A DNA stretch of 64,000 bases from DATJCV01 sp963707665 (GCA_963707665.1 CAVPQU010000018.1:310001-374000); one strand, 5' to 3'. Positions 1 through 10,632 are shown, numbered from the stretch's first letter. Made by a program: numbers and translations. Notes: generated by a model not told the origin, from the letters alone.

Positions 1-255
1 GATGGCATCGACCTCGCGCGTGAGGTCGATATGCGGCATGTTGTTGGCGATACGCGCATCCCATTGATCGGTAAATACCGGCTGGCCCGACAAGGCTTGC
101 ATCGTCACGGAGGTGATGAAATGGGTGGCGGCCTGCGTCATCACGACCTGTACCGTGGCGCCGGCGCCGGTCAGCGCGCGCGTGAACTCGGCCGCCTTGT
201 AGCAGGCGATGCCGCCGGAGAGTCCGAGTATGATTTTTTTGCCAGCGAGGTCCAT
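1..255 (-). CDS. coaBC: CoaBC (Dfp) bifunctional pantothenate pathway enzyme, N-terminal part only
   Basis: Flavoprotein that joins cysteine to 4'-phosphopantothenate (CoaB) and decarboxylates the product (CoaC) in coenzyme A synthesis; cytosolic. Only the first 85 codons are in the window; the gene runs off the left edge. The protein starts M-D-L-A-G-K-K-I-I-L-G-L-S-G-G-I-A, the FMN-binding start of the decarboxylase domain, and His75 in the motif N-M-P-H-I-D matches the family's catalytic histidine. It lies 52 bp downstream of lspA on the same strand, the usual betaproteobacterial order ribF-ileS-lspA-coaBC. The start is the ATG complementary to 253-255. Confidence 0.93.
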   Translation of the reverse strand, partial: MDLAGKKIILGLSGGIACYKAAEFTRALTGAGATVQVVMTQAATHFITSVTMQALSGQPVFTDQWDARIANNMPHIDLTREVDAI

Positions 256-307
256 GGGAATTCCTGAAAGGGCGTCGCGCAATAGTGTAGCAGTCCGAAC
301 AGGACGG

Positions 308-805
308 CTATTTATTGACGCGGCGCAGCTCGTCCAGCACGAACAGCACGGCGCCGATGCAGATCGCGCTATCGGCGACGTTGAACGCGGGCCAGTGCCA
401 GCCAGCCACATGGAAATCCAGGAAATCGATCACGTGGCCGTAGGCGATGCGGTCGATCACATTGCCGACCGCGCCACCCAGGATCAGCGCCAGCGCGCTG
501 CAGAACAGGCGTTGGCCGGCGTTTTTTTTCAGCAGGTAGACGATGAAGAGGGCCGCGGCGATGCCGATGCCGGTGAAGAAATAGCGCTGCCAGCCAGCGC
601 TTTGTGCCAGGAAGCTGAAGGCGGCGCCCTTGTTATAAACCAGTACCAGATTGAAAAACGAGGTCACCGGATCGGATTCGCCATAGGAGAACAGGCGCGT
701 GATGGTGATCTTGGTCAACTGGTCGAGCAGGATCACGATCGTCGCGATGCCAAGCCATGGTGCCAGGCTGGCTCGGGAGGAATTCGAATAGGGTTTTCTG
801 GCCAT
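308..805 (-). CDS. lspA: Lipoprotein signal peptidase (signal peptidase II)
   Basis: Inner-membrane aspartic protease that removes signal peptides from lipidated prolipoproteins. The 165-residue product has the normal family length and four hydrophobic segments (about 15-32, 65-90, 98-116 and 138-158). The two catalytic aspartates are visible in G-N-V-I-D-R (Asp118) and F-N-V-A-D-S (Asp145). It follows ileS by 61 bp on the same strand and is probably cotranscribed with ribF and ileS. No frame disturbance is seen. Confidence 0.96.
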   Translation of the reverse strand: MARKPYSNSSRASLAPWLGIATIVILLDQLTKITITRLFSYGESDPVTSFFNLVLVYNKGAAFSFLAQSAGWQRYFFTGIGIAAALFIVYLLKKNAGQRLFCSALALILGGAVGNVIDRIAYGHVIDFLDFHVAGWHWPAFNVADSAICIGAVLFVLDELRRVNK

Positions 806-866
806 GTTTACGGTCGTGTTTCAAGTGTCGGGTTGGTCGATACGGCGCCGCGCGGGCGCCGCCTGG

Positions 867-3771
867 TCAGGCAAAGTGTCGGTGTTCGCCGGCGCCAAAC
901 AGGTTCGACACGCAGCGGCCGCACAGGCCAGGATGCTGGGCGTCGCTGCCGACGTCGGCCCGATAGTGCCAGCAGCGCTCGCACTTCTGGTGCGCGGACG
1001 GCGTGACGATGATCGCTTCCTGCTCGGCCTGCGCGACTTGCGTCAGCGTGGCGGCCGAGGTGATCAGCACGAACTTGAGGTCGTCGCCCAGGCTGGTCAG
1101 CAGTTGATATTTCTCGCCGCTGGCACGGATCTCGACTTCGGCCTGCAGCGACGAGCCGATACCGCCGGCGACCCGCACTTCCTCCAGCTGCTTGGTGACT
1201 TCAGCGCGGATTTCCCGCACAGCCGCGAACTTGCCGCGCAACGCCGCAGCATCGGCCACCGCCGGCAGCGCGTAATAGGTCTGCGTGAAAATCGTCTCGT
1301 CGCTGGCCGCGTATTCGGCGGGCGAGGCGAATGCGGCCCAGGCTTCTTCCGCCGTGAACGACAGGGTCGGCGCCATCACGCGCAGCAGCGCTTGCGTGAT
1401 GTGCCAGAGCGCAGTCTGCGCCGAACGCCGCGCGGGCGACGAAACGCCGGCCGTGTACAGGCGATCCTTCAGGATGTCGAGGTAAAAGCCGCCCAGGTCT
1501 TCCGAGCAGTACATCTGCAGCTTCGAGATGACCGGGTGGAATTCATACACCTGGTAGTGCTGCAGGATATCGTCCTGCAGCGCTGCCATGCTGGCGATCG
1601 CATAGCGGTCGATCTCGAGCAATTCGGCGATCGGTAGCGCGTCTGTTTGCGGGTCGAAATCGGACGTGTTGGCCAACAGGAAGCGCAAGGTATTGCGGAT
1701 GCGGCGATAGGCTTCCACCACACGCTTGAGGATTTCGTCGGAGATCGACAGTTCGCCCGAATAGTCGGTCGAGGCCACCCACAGACGCAGGATTTCGGCG
1801 CCCAGCGTATCCGAAATTTTTTGCGGCGCGAGCGTGTTGCCGAGCGACTTCGACATTTTCTTGCCTTCGCCGTCGACCGTAAAACCGTGTGTCAGCAGCG
1901 CGTCGTAGGGCGCGCGGCCGTTCATCATCGACGAGGTCAGCAGCGATGAATGGAACCAGCCGCGATGCTGGTCCGAGCCCTCCAGGTAGAGGTCGGCGGG
2001 AAACTTCAGTTGCGCCGCATGCGAGCCGCGCAAAACGGTCTGGTGGGTGGTGCCGGAATCGAACCAGACGTCGAGCGTGTCCTTGTTCTTCACGTACATC
2101 TCGGCGTCGGCGCCGAGCAGCTCCCTGGGATCGAGCGTCTGCCAGGCTTCGATGCCGTGCTGCTCGACCCGCTTGTGCGACTTGTTCCAGCAATTCCATG
2201 GTGCGCGGATGCAGCTCGCCGCTTTCCTTGTGCACGAAGAACGCCATCGGCACGCCCCACTGGCGCTGACGCGACAGGGTCCAGTCCGGGCGGTTGGCGA
2301 TCATGCCGTGCAGCCGCGCCTTGCCCCAGGCCGGGAAGAAGGCGGTCTGTTCAATTGCTTCCAGAGCGGTCTCGCGCAGGCTGCGGCCGCCGTTTTTCGG
2401 CGTTACGTCCATGCCGGCAAACCATTGCGAAGTGGCGCGATAGATGATTGGCGTCTTGTGGCGCCAGCAATGCATGTAGCTGTGATCGAACATCACCAGC
2501 TTGAACAGGGCGCCGACTTCTTCCAGCTTGGCGCAGATTGGCTTCGATGCTTCCCAGATCGTCATGCCGCCGAAGAACGGCAGCCACGACGCGTAGGTGC
2601 CGTCGCCCAGCACCGGCTTCAGGATTTCGTCGTCGGTCATGCCGTGCGCCTTGCACGAGATGAAGTCGTCCAGACCATAGGCAGGAGACGAGTGGACGAT
2701 GCCGGTGCCGGCATCCAGCGTCACATATTCGCCGACAAAGACCGGCGCGGTGCGGTTGTAACCTGGATCGATATCGGCAAATGGATGCTTGAAGCGCAAC
2801 ATCGATAAGGCTTCGCCACCGGCGGTGGCGATGATCTTGCCTTCCAGGCCGTAGCGTTGCAGGCAGGCGCCGACCAGTTCCACTGCCAGCAGCAGCAATA
2901 GCGGTTCGCCGTTGCGCTCGGTTTCCACCAGCGCGTAGCGATGATCCGGATGCACGTTCAGGGCCTGGTTGGCGGGGATGGTCCACGGTGTGGTGGTCCA
3001 GATCACGGCGTAACCCTTGTCGGTCGGCAGCTTGGCCAGGCCGAAGGCATGGGCGATTTTTTCCGGCTCGGTAAATGCAAAGCCGACGTCGATCGCAGGG
3101 TCGCGTTTATCCTGATACTCGACTTCCGCTTCCGCCAGTGCCGAGCCGCAGTCGAAGCACCAGTTGACCGGCTTCAGGCCGCGATAGACATAGCCTTTTT
3201 CCAGGATGGTGCCGAGCGCGCGGATCTCGTCGGCTTCGTTGCCGAAAGCCATGGTCAGGTAGGGGTTGTCCCATTCGCCCAGGACGCCTAAGCGGATGAA
3301 GTCTTTTTTCTGCCGCTCGATCTGTTCGCCGGCGTAGGCGCGCGATTTGGCCAGCACTTCGGCGGTCGGCAAGCCCTTGCCGTATTGCTTTTCGATCTGG
3401 ATCTCGATCGGCATGCCATGGCAATCCCAGCCCGGTACGTAGGGCGCGTCGAAGCCGGCCATGTTGCGCGCCTTGACGATCATGTCCTTCAGGATCTTGT
3501 TGACCGCGTGGCCGAGATGAATGTCGCCGTTGGCATACGGCGGGCCGTCATGCAGCACGAACTTCGGGCGCCCCTTGGAGGCCTTGCGGATGCGCTGATA
3601 GAGCTTTTTTTCCTGCCATTGCTTGACCCATTGCGGTTCGCGCCTGGCGAGGTCGCCGCGCATCGGGAACGGCGTTTCCGGCATGTTCACCGGATATTTG
3701 CTGGCGGCCTTCGGTGTGGCGCCGGCTTTGTTGCCGGGTTTGCTGGTTTTACTGGATTCGTGATCGGACAT
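867..3771 (-). CDS. ileS: Isoleucyl-tRNA synthetase, with one frame change
   Basis: Class I aminoacyl-tRNA synthetase charging tRNA-Ile; essential and cytosolic. The N-terminal part has the HIGH-type motif H-L-G-H; the C-terminal part has K-M-S-K-S and a zinc-knuckle region with C-E-R-C-W and C-G-R-C. The coding sequence occupies two frames. The first reads to M-E-L-L-E-Q-V-A-Q, then after about 2172-2180 the frame moves by one base and continues in E-M-Y-V-K-N-K-D-T-L-D. Removing one base restores a continuous protein of about 967 residues, normal for IleS. Because the gene is essential, the extra base is most likely a sequence error. ribF lies upstream and lspA downstream on the same strand. 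Confidence 0.93.
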
Positions 3772-3858
3772 GTTGTTTTTTCACTGGAATTTGGTGAGGC
3801 AAAGGTGGACGCGCGGATGCCGGTGGGCGGCGCTGCGGCTGGTGGTGACGCCGGGGCG

Positions 3859-4851
3859 TCAAATTCGGTCGGTGGCGCCACGCGCGTTGCCGGCGCCGCT
3901 TTTGTGTCGGAACCAGGCGCGAGCCCGCTCTGCGTCGTTGTCGATGGCCGCCGCAAGCGACGGCAAATCGGCATATTTTTCTTCGTCGCGCAATTTCTGC
4001 AGGAATTCGATCCGCACCAGCTTGCCGTAACAGTCGCCGTGATAGTCGAAGACATGCGTTTCGAGCAGTACGCGTCCGCTGTCGTCCACCGTCGGCCGTA
4101 CCCCGAGACTGGCGACGCCGGCCAGCGGCGCGGCGTCCGGCCCGCCCAGTCCGTGCACGCGCACCACGAAAATGCCGGAAAGCGCGGGCCGTTTATGCCG
4201 GATCAGTAAATTCAGCGTAGGAAACCCAAGTGAACGGCCGAGTTTCTTGCCGTGAATCACATGGCCGGAAATTGCATAGGGGCGCCCCAGCAGCAATTCT
4301 GCACGTGGAAAGTCGCCGGCCGCCAATGCCGCGCGCACCGCTGACGACGAAATGCGGACGCCGCCCTCCATGATCGCAGGCAGGGTTTCAACCTCGAAAC
4401 CGTACTGCGGAGCGGCGGCCAGCAGCGTCGCGACATTGCCGGCGCGGCGCGCGCCAAAACAAAAATCCTCGCCCACCATCAGCCACTTGACATGCAGCCC
4501 CTCAACCAGCACGTTCTCGATGAACTGCTGCGGCGACATGGCGGCAAAGCGCGCATTGAAGTGCTCGACGATGGTGCGATCGACGCCGTTATTCGACAAG
4601 GATTGCAATTTGTCGCGCAGGTTGGCGATGCGGGTGGGCGCCTTCGACGGGTCGCCAGCCATCTGTGCAAAGAATTCACGCGGATGTGGCTCGAAGGTCA
4701 TCACCGCCGCTTCGACGCCCCGTTCGGTAGCGGCTGCCCGCACGCGTGCCAGCAGTGCCTGATGGCCGCCATGCACGCCGTCGAAGTTGCCGATCGTCAA
4801 CGCGCAGGGGGCGCGCGACGCTGCGTTGGGAAGTCCGCGAAATACCTTCAT
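3859..4851 (-). CDS. ribF: Bifunctional riboflavin kinase / FAD synthetase
   Basis: Converts riboflavin to FMN and FMN to FAD. The 330-residue protein has the family layout: an N-terminal nucleotidyltransferase domain with G-N-F-D-G-V-H-G-G-H near residues 22-31, and a C-terminal flavokinase domain with G-R-P-Y and L-G-F-P-T-L-N near residues 185-215. The open frame extends upstream, but the start at 4851 (M-K-V-F-R-G-L) is chosen because the family begins there and the upstream residues are shadow of mtfA. It lies 87 bp upstream of ileS, the conserved order. Confidence 0.95.
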   Translation of the reverse strand: MKVFRGLPNAASRAPCALTIGNFDGVHGGHQALLARVRAAATERGVEAAVMTFEPHPREFFAQMAGDPSKAPTRIANLRDKLQSLSNNGVDRTIVEHFNARFAAMSPQQFIENVLVEGLHVKWLMVGEDFCFGARRAGNVATLLAAAPQYGFEVETLPAIMEGGVRISSSAVRAALAAGDFPRAELLLGRPYAISGHVIHGKKLGRSLGFPTLNLLIRHKRPALSGIFVVRVHGLGGPDAAPLAGVASLGVRPTVDDSGRVLLETHVFDYHGDCYGKLVRIEFLQKLRDEEKYADLPSLAAAIDNDAERARAWFRHKSGAGNARGATDRI

Positions 4852-4900
4852 GGGAAGTCGATTGAGGAAGCTGCTGCAAGGACAGCTGCAAAACCTTGAA

Positions 4901-5806
4901 TTATAGATGCTTTTGGATGGGTTCCCGTTGGCCCGGTATGCCGCCGGCCAGTGGCTCCTGGCGGTAATACCTTGCCAGCAGGCGATAGACATCGGGATAA
5001 GCGGCAGCCAGCGGCTGCGGCAGGACGAAGAATGCTTCCGATGCCACCGCGAAAAATTCGGCCGGATGGCTGGCGGCATAGGGGTCGAGCGGCAAGCCGG
5101 CGCACCAATGTTCGTAGTGCGCGGCATGGGCCGGGTCGTCCTCGTCAAAATTGTCCGGCAGGGAGTTTTCCAACTGATCCACGCGCCGTGTGAAGTCTTC
5201 ATAGGCAGCGCTGAAGGTGTGCTGCCATGCCGAAATGGCAATCCCGCCGTGATAGGCCGGCAGGAACGGCGGGCAGCCGTTGGCGACACCGTCGGCCATG
5301 TCAATCTTGTGGGCGAATTCGTGGATCACGACGTTATAGCCGGCAACTTTCGTGGACCAGTCGGCCTGTTCCACGTCTTCCCAGGACAGCACCACTGCGC
5401 CGCCGGCGTCCAGCGCTTCGCCGGAAACCGGTTCATGCCATTCGTGCAGCACGCCGGCCTCATCCATCTCCGCCTGCGGCACGATGAAGGCAGCCGGGTA
5501 GACGATCACGCCGGCCATGTCGCGGTACAGATCCAGCGTCAGATTGAGCACCGGCAGGCTGGCCTGGGCGGCGATCGATACGGCGATTTCATCGGTGAGG
5601 TCAAGTCCGCCGGCGCCGGTGAAGGTCGTTTTGGCCAGCAGGGTTTCAGACAATTGCTTGAGGCGCTCCAGCTCGGGCGGCGCCAAGCGCTGCAAAAACG
5701 GCAGCCGCGCAACACTCGCCTGCCACAACGGAGCGGGAATCTGCGGTTTATCGCGGCGGAATAATTGACGGAGCCATTGCATGGCATCCATTGTCGCGGA
5801 ATTCAC
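4901..5806 (-). CDS. mtfA: MtfA-family zinc-dependent peptidase
   Basis: Member of the MtfA (Mlc titration factor A, peptidase M90) family. In enterobacteria MtfA binds the glucose repressor Mlc and has aminopeptidase activity; no Mlc homologue is in this window, so the regulatory role here is open. The 301-residue product carries the zinc-binding motif H-E-F-A-H-K-I-D near residue 162, inside the conserved V-V-I-H-E-F-A-H context. A second in-frame Met at 5791 (M-D-A-M-Q-W-L) is an equally good start. It is read on the minus strand just upstream of ribF, 49 bp apart. Confidence 0.85.
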   Translation of the reverse strand: MNSATMDAMQWLRQLFRRDKPQIPAPLWQASVARLPFLQRLAPPELERLKQLSETLLAKTTFTGAGGLDLTDEIAVSIAAQASLPVLNLTLDLYRDMAGVIVYPAAFIVPQAEMDEAGVLHEWHEPVSGEALDAGGAVVLSWEDVEQADWSTKVAGYNVVIHEFAHKIDMADGVANGCPPFLPAYHGGIAISAWQHTFSAAYEDFTRRVDQLENSLPDNFDEDDPAHAAHYEHWCAGLPLDPYAASHPAEFFAVASEAFFVLPQPLAAAYPDVYRLLARYYRQEPLAGGIPGQREPIQKHL

Positions 5807-5830
5807 CGTTCCGCAACAATGGGGCCGACC

Positions 5831-6250
5831 CTAGTGCCGGCCCATGAGCTGTCCTAGCAGCGCGCCCACTTGGCCCAGGCCGCCTTGCGGCACTTCCCCG
5901 TTCGGCGTCAATTTATCGATCAGGCCTGGCAGCAGCTCGCTCAAATGGCTGGCCGCCTGCTCTGGCGGCACCCCGGTCTGTTGCGAGACTTGCTCAAGCT
6001 GGTCGTTGCCCAACACCTGCTGCACCTGTTCGGGCGAGATCGGCTGGTTCTGTCCGGTACCAATCCAGGAGCCGGCCACGTGGCCGAGCCCGGCTTGCTG
6101 GAATCTGTCCAGCAAGCCGGACAGGCCGCCCACTTGGCTGTTGTTCGACAGCAGTGCCGCCGCCGCCTGAAGTAATTTTGACTTGGGATCATCTGCTTGT
6201 TGCCCACCGCCCAGCATCCCGAGCGCACTGTCGAAGAGGCCCATGATCAT
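5831..6250 (-). CDS. YidB-like (DUF937) protein
   Basis: Small protein of 139 residues resembling the YidB/DUF937 family, whose function is not established. It begins G-L-F-D-S-A-L-G-M-L-G-G-G, and its C-terminal half is rich in Gly, Leu and Gln with L-S-E-L-L-P-G-L-I-D-K-L-T-P-N-G, the conserved stretch of the family. The Met at 6244 (M-G-L-F-D) is the more usual family start. It is encoded alone on the minus strand, 24 bp before the mtfA frame, with copy A of the paired-GGAGTAT repeat about 180 bp upstream. Confidence 0.8.
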   Translation of the reverse strand: MIMGLFDSALGMLGGGQQADDPKSKLLQAAAALLSNNSQVGGLSGLLDRFQQAGLGHVAGSWIGTGQNQPISPEQVQQVLGNDQLEQVSQQTGVPPEQAASHLSELLPGLIDKLTPNGEVPQGGLGQVGALLGQLMGRH

Positions 6251-6430
6251 TTCCTGGTTTGGCTAATCTAGCCAGCCTAGAAGGGGCAGGGGCTTCATGC
6301 TGCCAAATGCATTCACCGCTTGATCCTGATCAAATTGCGGCTCGCGCACATGATGGCCAAAGCAATGTGACAGCTGTTGCGAGAATCGTCATTCTCGCTG
6401 TTTGTTCGTTTTCGTTAATGTATCGATATG

Positions 6431-6493
6431 GGAGTATGTTCCATAGACAACCATTGGAAGCCGGAAAATGATGCTCATGCAATGGAGTATATG
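6431..6493 (+). repeat. Paired-GGAGTAT intergenic element, copy A
   Basis: GGAGTATG at 6431-6438 and GGAGTATATG at 6484-6493, offset 53 bp. Centre 6463-6467 reads GGAAA where most other copies have CG(A/G)(C/T)A. It lies between the start of the YidB-like gene and the 3' end of rsmE. This is one of seven copies in the window that align without gaps. Confidence 0.75.
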
Positions 6494-6553
6494 CACAAAT
6501 CCGACTGCCGCGATCCATTTCCAGGCGGGCCGCAGTCAAGCAGCGTGCGGTTC

Positions 6554-7279
6554 TTACATTTCGCCCCAAATGCCATTCAGGGCGGCCATGGCAGCCAAGC
6601 CTGCGGTTTCCGTGCGCAATACCCGTGCGCCGATTGACAGCATCAGTACTCCTTGCTCCTGGGCAGTCTCTTCCTCGAGTTCGGTGAAGCCGCCCTCGGG
6701 GCCGATGGCGAGTGTCAGCGATTGCGGTGGATGGTGGCGTGCCCACGCAGACAGCGAGTGTTCGGCGCGCGGCGTCAGCAAGACGCGCAGGTGCAGGTCG
6801 CGCTGCGCGACCCAGTCGTTGAAGCCGATCGGATCGGCCAGTTGCGCCAGTCGGTTACGCCCGCTTTGCTCGGCGGCGGCGGCGACGATGCCGTGCCAGT
6901 GTTCCATTTTTTTGGCGGCGCGCTCGGCGGACAGTCGCACCACGCAGCGTTGCGCCGCCAGCGGCTGGACCGCCGTCGCCCCCAGTTCCACCGCTTTTTC
7001 GATGATCCAGTCCATCTTCGATGCTTCCGGCAGCGCTTGTGCCAGCTTCAGCGCGTAGGGCAACTCTGCCTCGCGCGGCGAAAATGTCTTGATTTCGGCA
7101 TCGGCGCGTTTTTTCTCGAGCACCTTGAGCACGGCGGCATATTCGCCGCCGTCGCCGTTGAATAGCGTGATACAGGCGCCGGGCGCGGTGCGCAGCACCC
7201 GCAGATGGTGGGCGATGTGCTCGGGCAGCGTGATGCAGGCGCCGATCGCGAGCGCTTGCGGGCAATAAAAGCGCGGCAT
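6554..7279 (-). CDS. rsmE: 16S rRNA (uracil-1498-N3)-methyltransferase
   Basis: SPOUT-class methyltransferase that methylates U1498 of 16S rRNA. The 241-residue product starts M-P-R-F-Y-C, typical for RsmE. The C-terminal half has the knot motifs L-A-I-G-P-E-G-G-F-T-E-L-E near residue 190 and L-R-T-E-T-A near residue 220, which form the S-adenosylmethionine site. The frame is open 14 codons further upstream, but M-P-R-F at 7279 matches the family start. It is divergent from tkt across about 250 bp. Confidence 0.94.
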   Translation of the reverse strand: MPRFYCPQALAIGACITLPEHIAHHLRVLRTAPGACITLFNGDGGEYAAVLKVLEKKRADAEIKTFSPREAELPYALKLAQALPEASKMDWIIEKAVELGATAVQPLAAQRCVVRLSAERAAKKMEHWHGIVAAAAEQSGRNRLAQLADPIGFNDWVAQRDLHLRVLLTPRAEHSLSAWARHHPPQSLTLAIGPEGGFTELEEETAQEQGVLMLSIGARVLRTETAGLAAMAALNGIWGEM

Positions 7280-7493
7280 CTCGGTTCCGTCAGCGGCGCG
7301 GTGCACTGCCGCGACGGGCAAGCGGCGGCATGTGCAGGCTTGGCAGCGGCAATGGGTTCAGACTCCGAACGCGGGTCGAAGATACCGGCAGGCGGCAAGT
7401 GAACACGGCAGTGCTCCATGATCTCGGGGCGCCAATTTTAAGTCCAGCAGCTTCACTCTGGTAAAATATCTGGCTTCGCTCCCTCCATTTCAA

Positions 7494-7514
7494 CGGCCCG
7501 GAATGGGCCGCTTT
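7494..7514 (+). promoter_or_regulatory. GC-rich hairpin in the tkt leader
   Basis: CGGCCC (7494-7499), loop GGAAT, GGGCCG (7505-7510), then CTTTT, ending 14 bases before the tkt start. It resembles a short intrinsic terminator or a 5'-UTR hairpin. A TAAAAT hexamer at 7462-7467 could be a -10 box. No regulator can be named. Confidence 0.3.
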
Positions 7515-7527
7515 TGACCTGAACAAC

Positions 7528-9521
7528 ATGACTTCTTCGCTCCCCACCAACAAGATGGCCAACGCAATCCGCGCGTTGGCAATGGATGCAGTACAAAAGG
7601 CAAATTCCGGACACCCCGGCATGCCGATGGGGATGGCGGAAATCGCAGTCGCCTTGTGGGCGCAGGCACTATCGCCACAATCCGGCCAACCCGCACTGGG
7701 CCAATCGCGACCGTTTCGTGATCTCCAACGGCCACGGCTCGATGCTGCATTATGCCTTGCTGCATTTGTCCGGCTACGACCTGCCGATGGAGGAAATCAG
7801 GAATTTCCGCCAGTTGCATTCGAAGACGCCGGGCCATCCGGAAGTCGATGTCACACCGGGCATCGAAACCACCACCGGTCCGCTCGGCCAGGGCCTGACC
7901 AACGCGGTCGGCATGGCGCTGGCGGAGAAGCTGCTGGCGGCCGAATTCAACCGGCCCGATTGCACGGTGGTCGATCACCACACCTATGTATTCGTCGGCG
8001 ACGGCTGCCTGATGGAAGGCATCTCGCATGAAGCCTGCTCGTTCGCCGGCACCTTGCGCCTGTCGAAACTGATCGTGCTGTACGACGACAACGGCATCTC
8101 GATCGACGGCAAGGTCGACGGCTGGTTCCGCGACGATACGCCGAAGCGTTTCGAAGCCTACGGCTGGAACGTCAGCACGCGTCGACGGCCACGACGTCGA
8201 TGCGGTCGATGCCGCGATCGCGCAAGCCAAGCTGTCCGACAAGCCGACCCTGATCTGCTGCAAGAGCGTGATCGGCCAGGGTTCGCCGAACCTCGCCGGC
8301 ACCGACAAGGTGCATGGCGCCGCGCTTGGCGACAAGGAAATCGCCGCGGTGCGCGCCGCCATCGGCTGGCCGCATGCGCCGTTCGAGATTCCGGCCGACG
8401 TCTACCAGGCGTGGGACGCCAAGGCCGCCGGCGCCGCGCTGGAAGGCGAGTGGAACACCACGTTCGAAGCCTATCGCGCGCACTATCCGCAACAGGCGGC
8501 CGAATTGCTGCGCCGCATGAAGGGCGAGCTGCCGGCCAATTTCAATGAAACGGTGCAGGCCTACATCGCGTCCTGCGTCGAGAAAAAGGAAACCATCGCC
8601 ACCCGCAAGGCCAGCCAGAACGCGATCCAGGCGCTGGCGCCGGTGCTGCCGGAATTCCTCGGCGGCTCGGCCGACCTGACCGGCTCCAACCTGACCAACT
8701 GGAAGGAATGCGTCGCGGTGCGGCCCGACCAGGCCGGCAATCACATCAATTACGGCGTGCGCGAATTCGGCATGAGCGCGATCATGAACGGCATCGCGCT
8801 GCATGGCGGCTACATCCCGTTCGGCGCCACCTTCCTGACGTTCTCGGACTACAGCCGCAACGCGATCCGCATGGCGGCGCTGATGAAGATCCGCTCGATC
8901 TTCGTGTTCACCCACGATTCGATCGGCCTGGGCGAAGACGGCCCGACCCACCAGTCGATCGAGCATGTTTCGAGCCTACGTTTGATCCCGCACCTGGACA
9001 ACTGGCGTCCATGCGATACAGTGGAATCGGCGGTGGCCTGGTCGCATGCGGTGACGCGCCGGCACGGCCCGTCGACGTTGATTTTTTCGCGCCAGAACCT
9101 GCAATACCAGGAGCGCAGCGCCGAACAGATCAGCCACATCCACCGCGGCGGTTATGTGCTGAAGGATGCGGCGAACGCGCAGGCGATCCTGATCGCGACC
9201 GGCTCCGAAGTCGAGCTGGCGATGCAGGCCGCCGCCCAGTTGGCAAACGAAGGCATCGCGGTGCGCGTGGTGTCGATGCCGTCGACCGACGTCTACGACC
9301 GCCAGGATGCCGCCTACAAGGACAGCGTGCTGACCAAGGGCCTGCCGCGGGTCGCGGTGGAAGCCGGCGTCACCGACTACTGGCACAAATACGTCGGCCT
9401 GGAGGGCGCGGTGGTCGGCATCGATACCTTCGGTGAATCGGCTCCGGCCGGCGCCTTGTTCAAGCATTTCGGCTTCACCACGGAGCAGGTAGTGGCTGCC
9501 GTCAAATCGGTTTTGGTTTAA
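7528..9521 (+). CDS. tkt: Transketolase, with two frame changes
   Basis: Thiamine-diphosphate enzyme of the pentose phosphate pathway transferring two-carbon units between sugar phosphates. The N terminus reads A-N-A-I-R-A-L-A-M-D-A-V-Q-K-A-N-S-G-H-P-G, and the pyrimidine-domain E-D-G-P-T-H-Q-S-I-E-H motif is in the second half. The coding sequence moves frame twice: at about 7658-7660 in a run of G after A-L-W, where one extra base precedes R-H-Y-R-H-N-P-A-N-P, and at about 8179-8181, before V-D-G-H-D-V-D-A-V. Correcting these gives about 664 residues, normal for the family. tkt lies 41 bp upstream of gapA on the same strand, so the two central-carbon genes may be cotranscribed. Confidence 0.93.
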
Positions 9522-9562
9522 TTGTCTGTAGCTTAAAGCTTTAGTTTACTCAGGAGTTGTCC

Positions 9563-10576
9563 ATGACTATTCGTGTAGCAATCAACGGCTATGGCCGTAT
9601 CGGCCGTAACATCCTTCGCGCTCATTACGAAGACGGCAAAAAACATGACATTCAGATCGTCGCCATCAACGACCTCGGCAATGCCGAACATAACGCACAC
9701 CTGACCCGCTATGACACCGCGCACGGCAAGTTCCCGGGCACGGTCACGGTCGACGGTGATTTCATGATCGTCAACGGCGACAAGATCAAGGTGTTTGCGG
9801 AACGCAACCCGGCCAATTTGCCTTGGGGTGAATTGAAGGTCGACGTCGTGCTGGAATGCACCGGCTTTTTTGCCAGCAAGGAAAAAGCGTCGGCGCACAT
9901 TGCCGGCGGCGCGAAAAAAGTGATCATTTCGGCCCCGGGCGGCAAGGATGTCGATGCCACCATCGTCTACGGCGTCAACCATGGCGTGCTGAAATCCACC
10001 GACACGGTGATTTCCAACGCCTCTTGCACCACCAACTGCCTGGCGCCTCTGGTCAAGCCTCTGCATGACAAGATCGGCCTCGAAACCGGCTTGATGACGA
10101 CGATCCACGCCTACACCAATGATCAAGTGCTGACCGACGTCATGCACGAAGACTTGCGCCGCGCCCGCTCCGCCACCATGAGCATGATCCCGACCAAGAC
10201 CGGCGCCGCCGCCGCGGTCGGCCTGGTGATGCCGGAACTGAACGGCAAGCTGGATGGCTATTCGATCCGGGTACCGGTCATCAACGTGTCGATCGTTGAT
10301 TTGTCCTTCATCGCCAAGCGCGACACGACGGTCGACGAAGTCAACGCGGTCATGAAAGCGGCTTCCGAAAGCGCGCCGTTGAAGGGCATTCTGGAATACA
10401 ACACGGCGCCGCTGGTGTCGGTCGATTTCAACCACAACCCGGCTTCCAGCGTCTTTGATGCGACGCTGACCAAAGTTTCCGGCCGCCTGGTCAAGGTGTC
10501 GTCCTGGTACGACAACGAGTGGGGCTTCTCGAACCGGATGCTGGATACGACGGTCGCGCTGATGACCGCCAAGTAA
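9563..10576 (+). CDS. gapA: Glyceraldehyde-3-phosphate dehydrogenase, type I
   Basis: NAD-dependent glycolytic enzyme converting glyceraldehyde 3-phosphate to 1,3-bisphosphoglycerate. The 337-residue protein has the Rossmann start V-A-I-N-G-Y-G-R-I-G-R-N and the catalytic motif A-S-C-T-T-N-C, with the nucleophile near Cys155. The ATG at 9563 is preceded by AGGAG at 9552-9556. An upstream TTG at 9557 is in frame but badly placed relative to that site. A strong terminator follows the stop codon. Confidence 0.97.
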   Translation: MTIRVAINGYGRIGRNILRAHYEDGKKHDIQIVAINDLGNAEHNAHLTRYDTAHGKFPGTVTVDGDFMIVNGDKIKVFAERNPANLPWGELKVDVVLECTGFFASKEKASAHIAGGAKKVIISAPGGKDVDATIVYGVNHGVLKSTDTVISNASCTTNCLAPLVKPLHDKIGLETGLMTTIHAYTNDQVLTDVMHEDLRRARSATMSMIPTKTGAAAAVGLVMPELNGKLDGYSIRVPVINVSIVDLSFIAKRDTTVDEVNAVMKAASESAPLKGILEYNTAPLVSVDFNHNPASSVFDATLTKVSGRLVKVSSWYDNEWGFSNRMLDTTVALMTAK

Positions 10577-10591
10577 TTCTGGAAGTTCAAG

Positions 10592-10625
10592 TAAAAAACG
10601 CCCCGCGAACCGGGGCGTTTTTTTT
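10592..10625 (+). terminator. Rho-independent terminator of gapA
   Basis: AACGCCCCG pairs with CGGGGCGTT across the loop CGAAC, followed by a run of eight or more T. It starts 16 bases after the gapA stop codon. Confidence 0.93.
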
Positions 10626-10632
10626 GGGAAGA

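Noticed and set aside
7528..9521. tkt as a true pseudogene
   Set aside because: Two single-base shifts in an otherwise fully conserved protein, in a window where many essential genes show the same, fit sequence error better.
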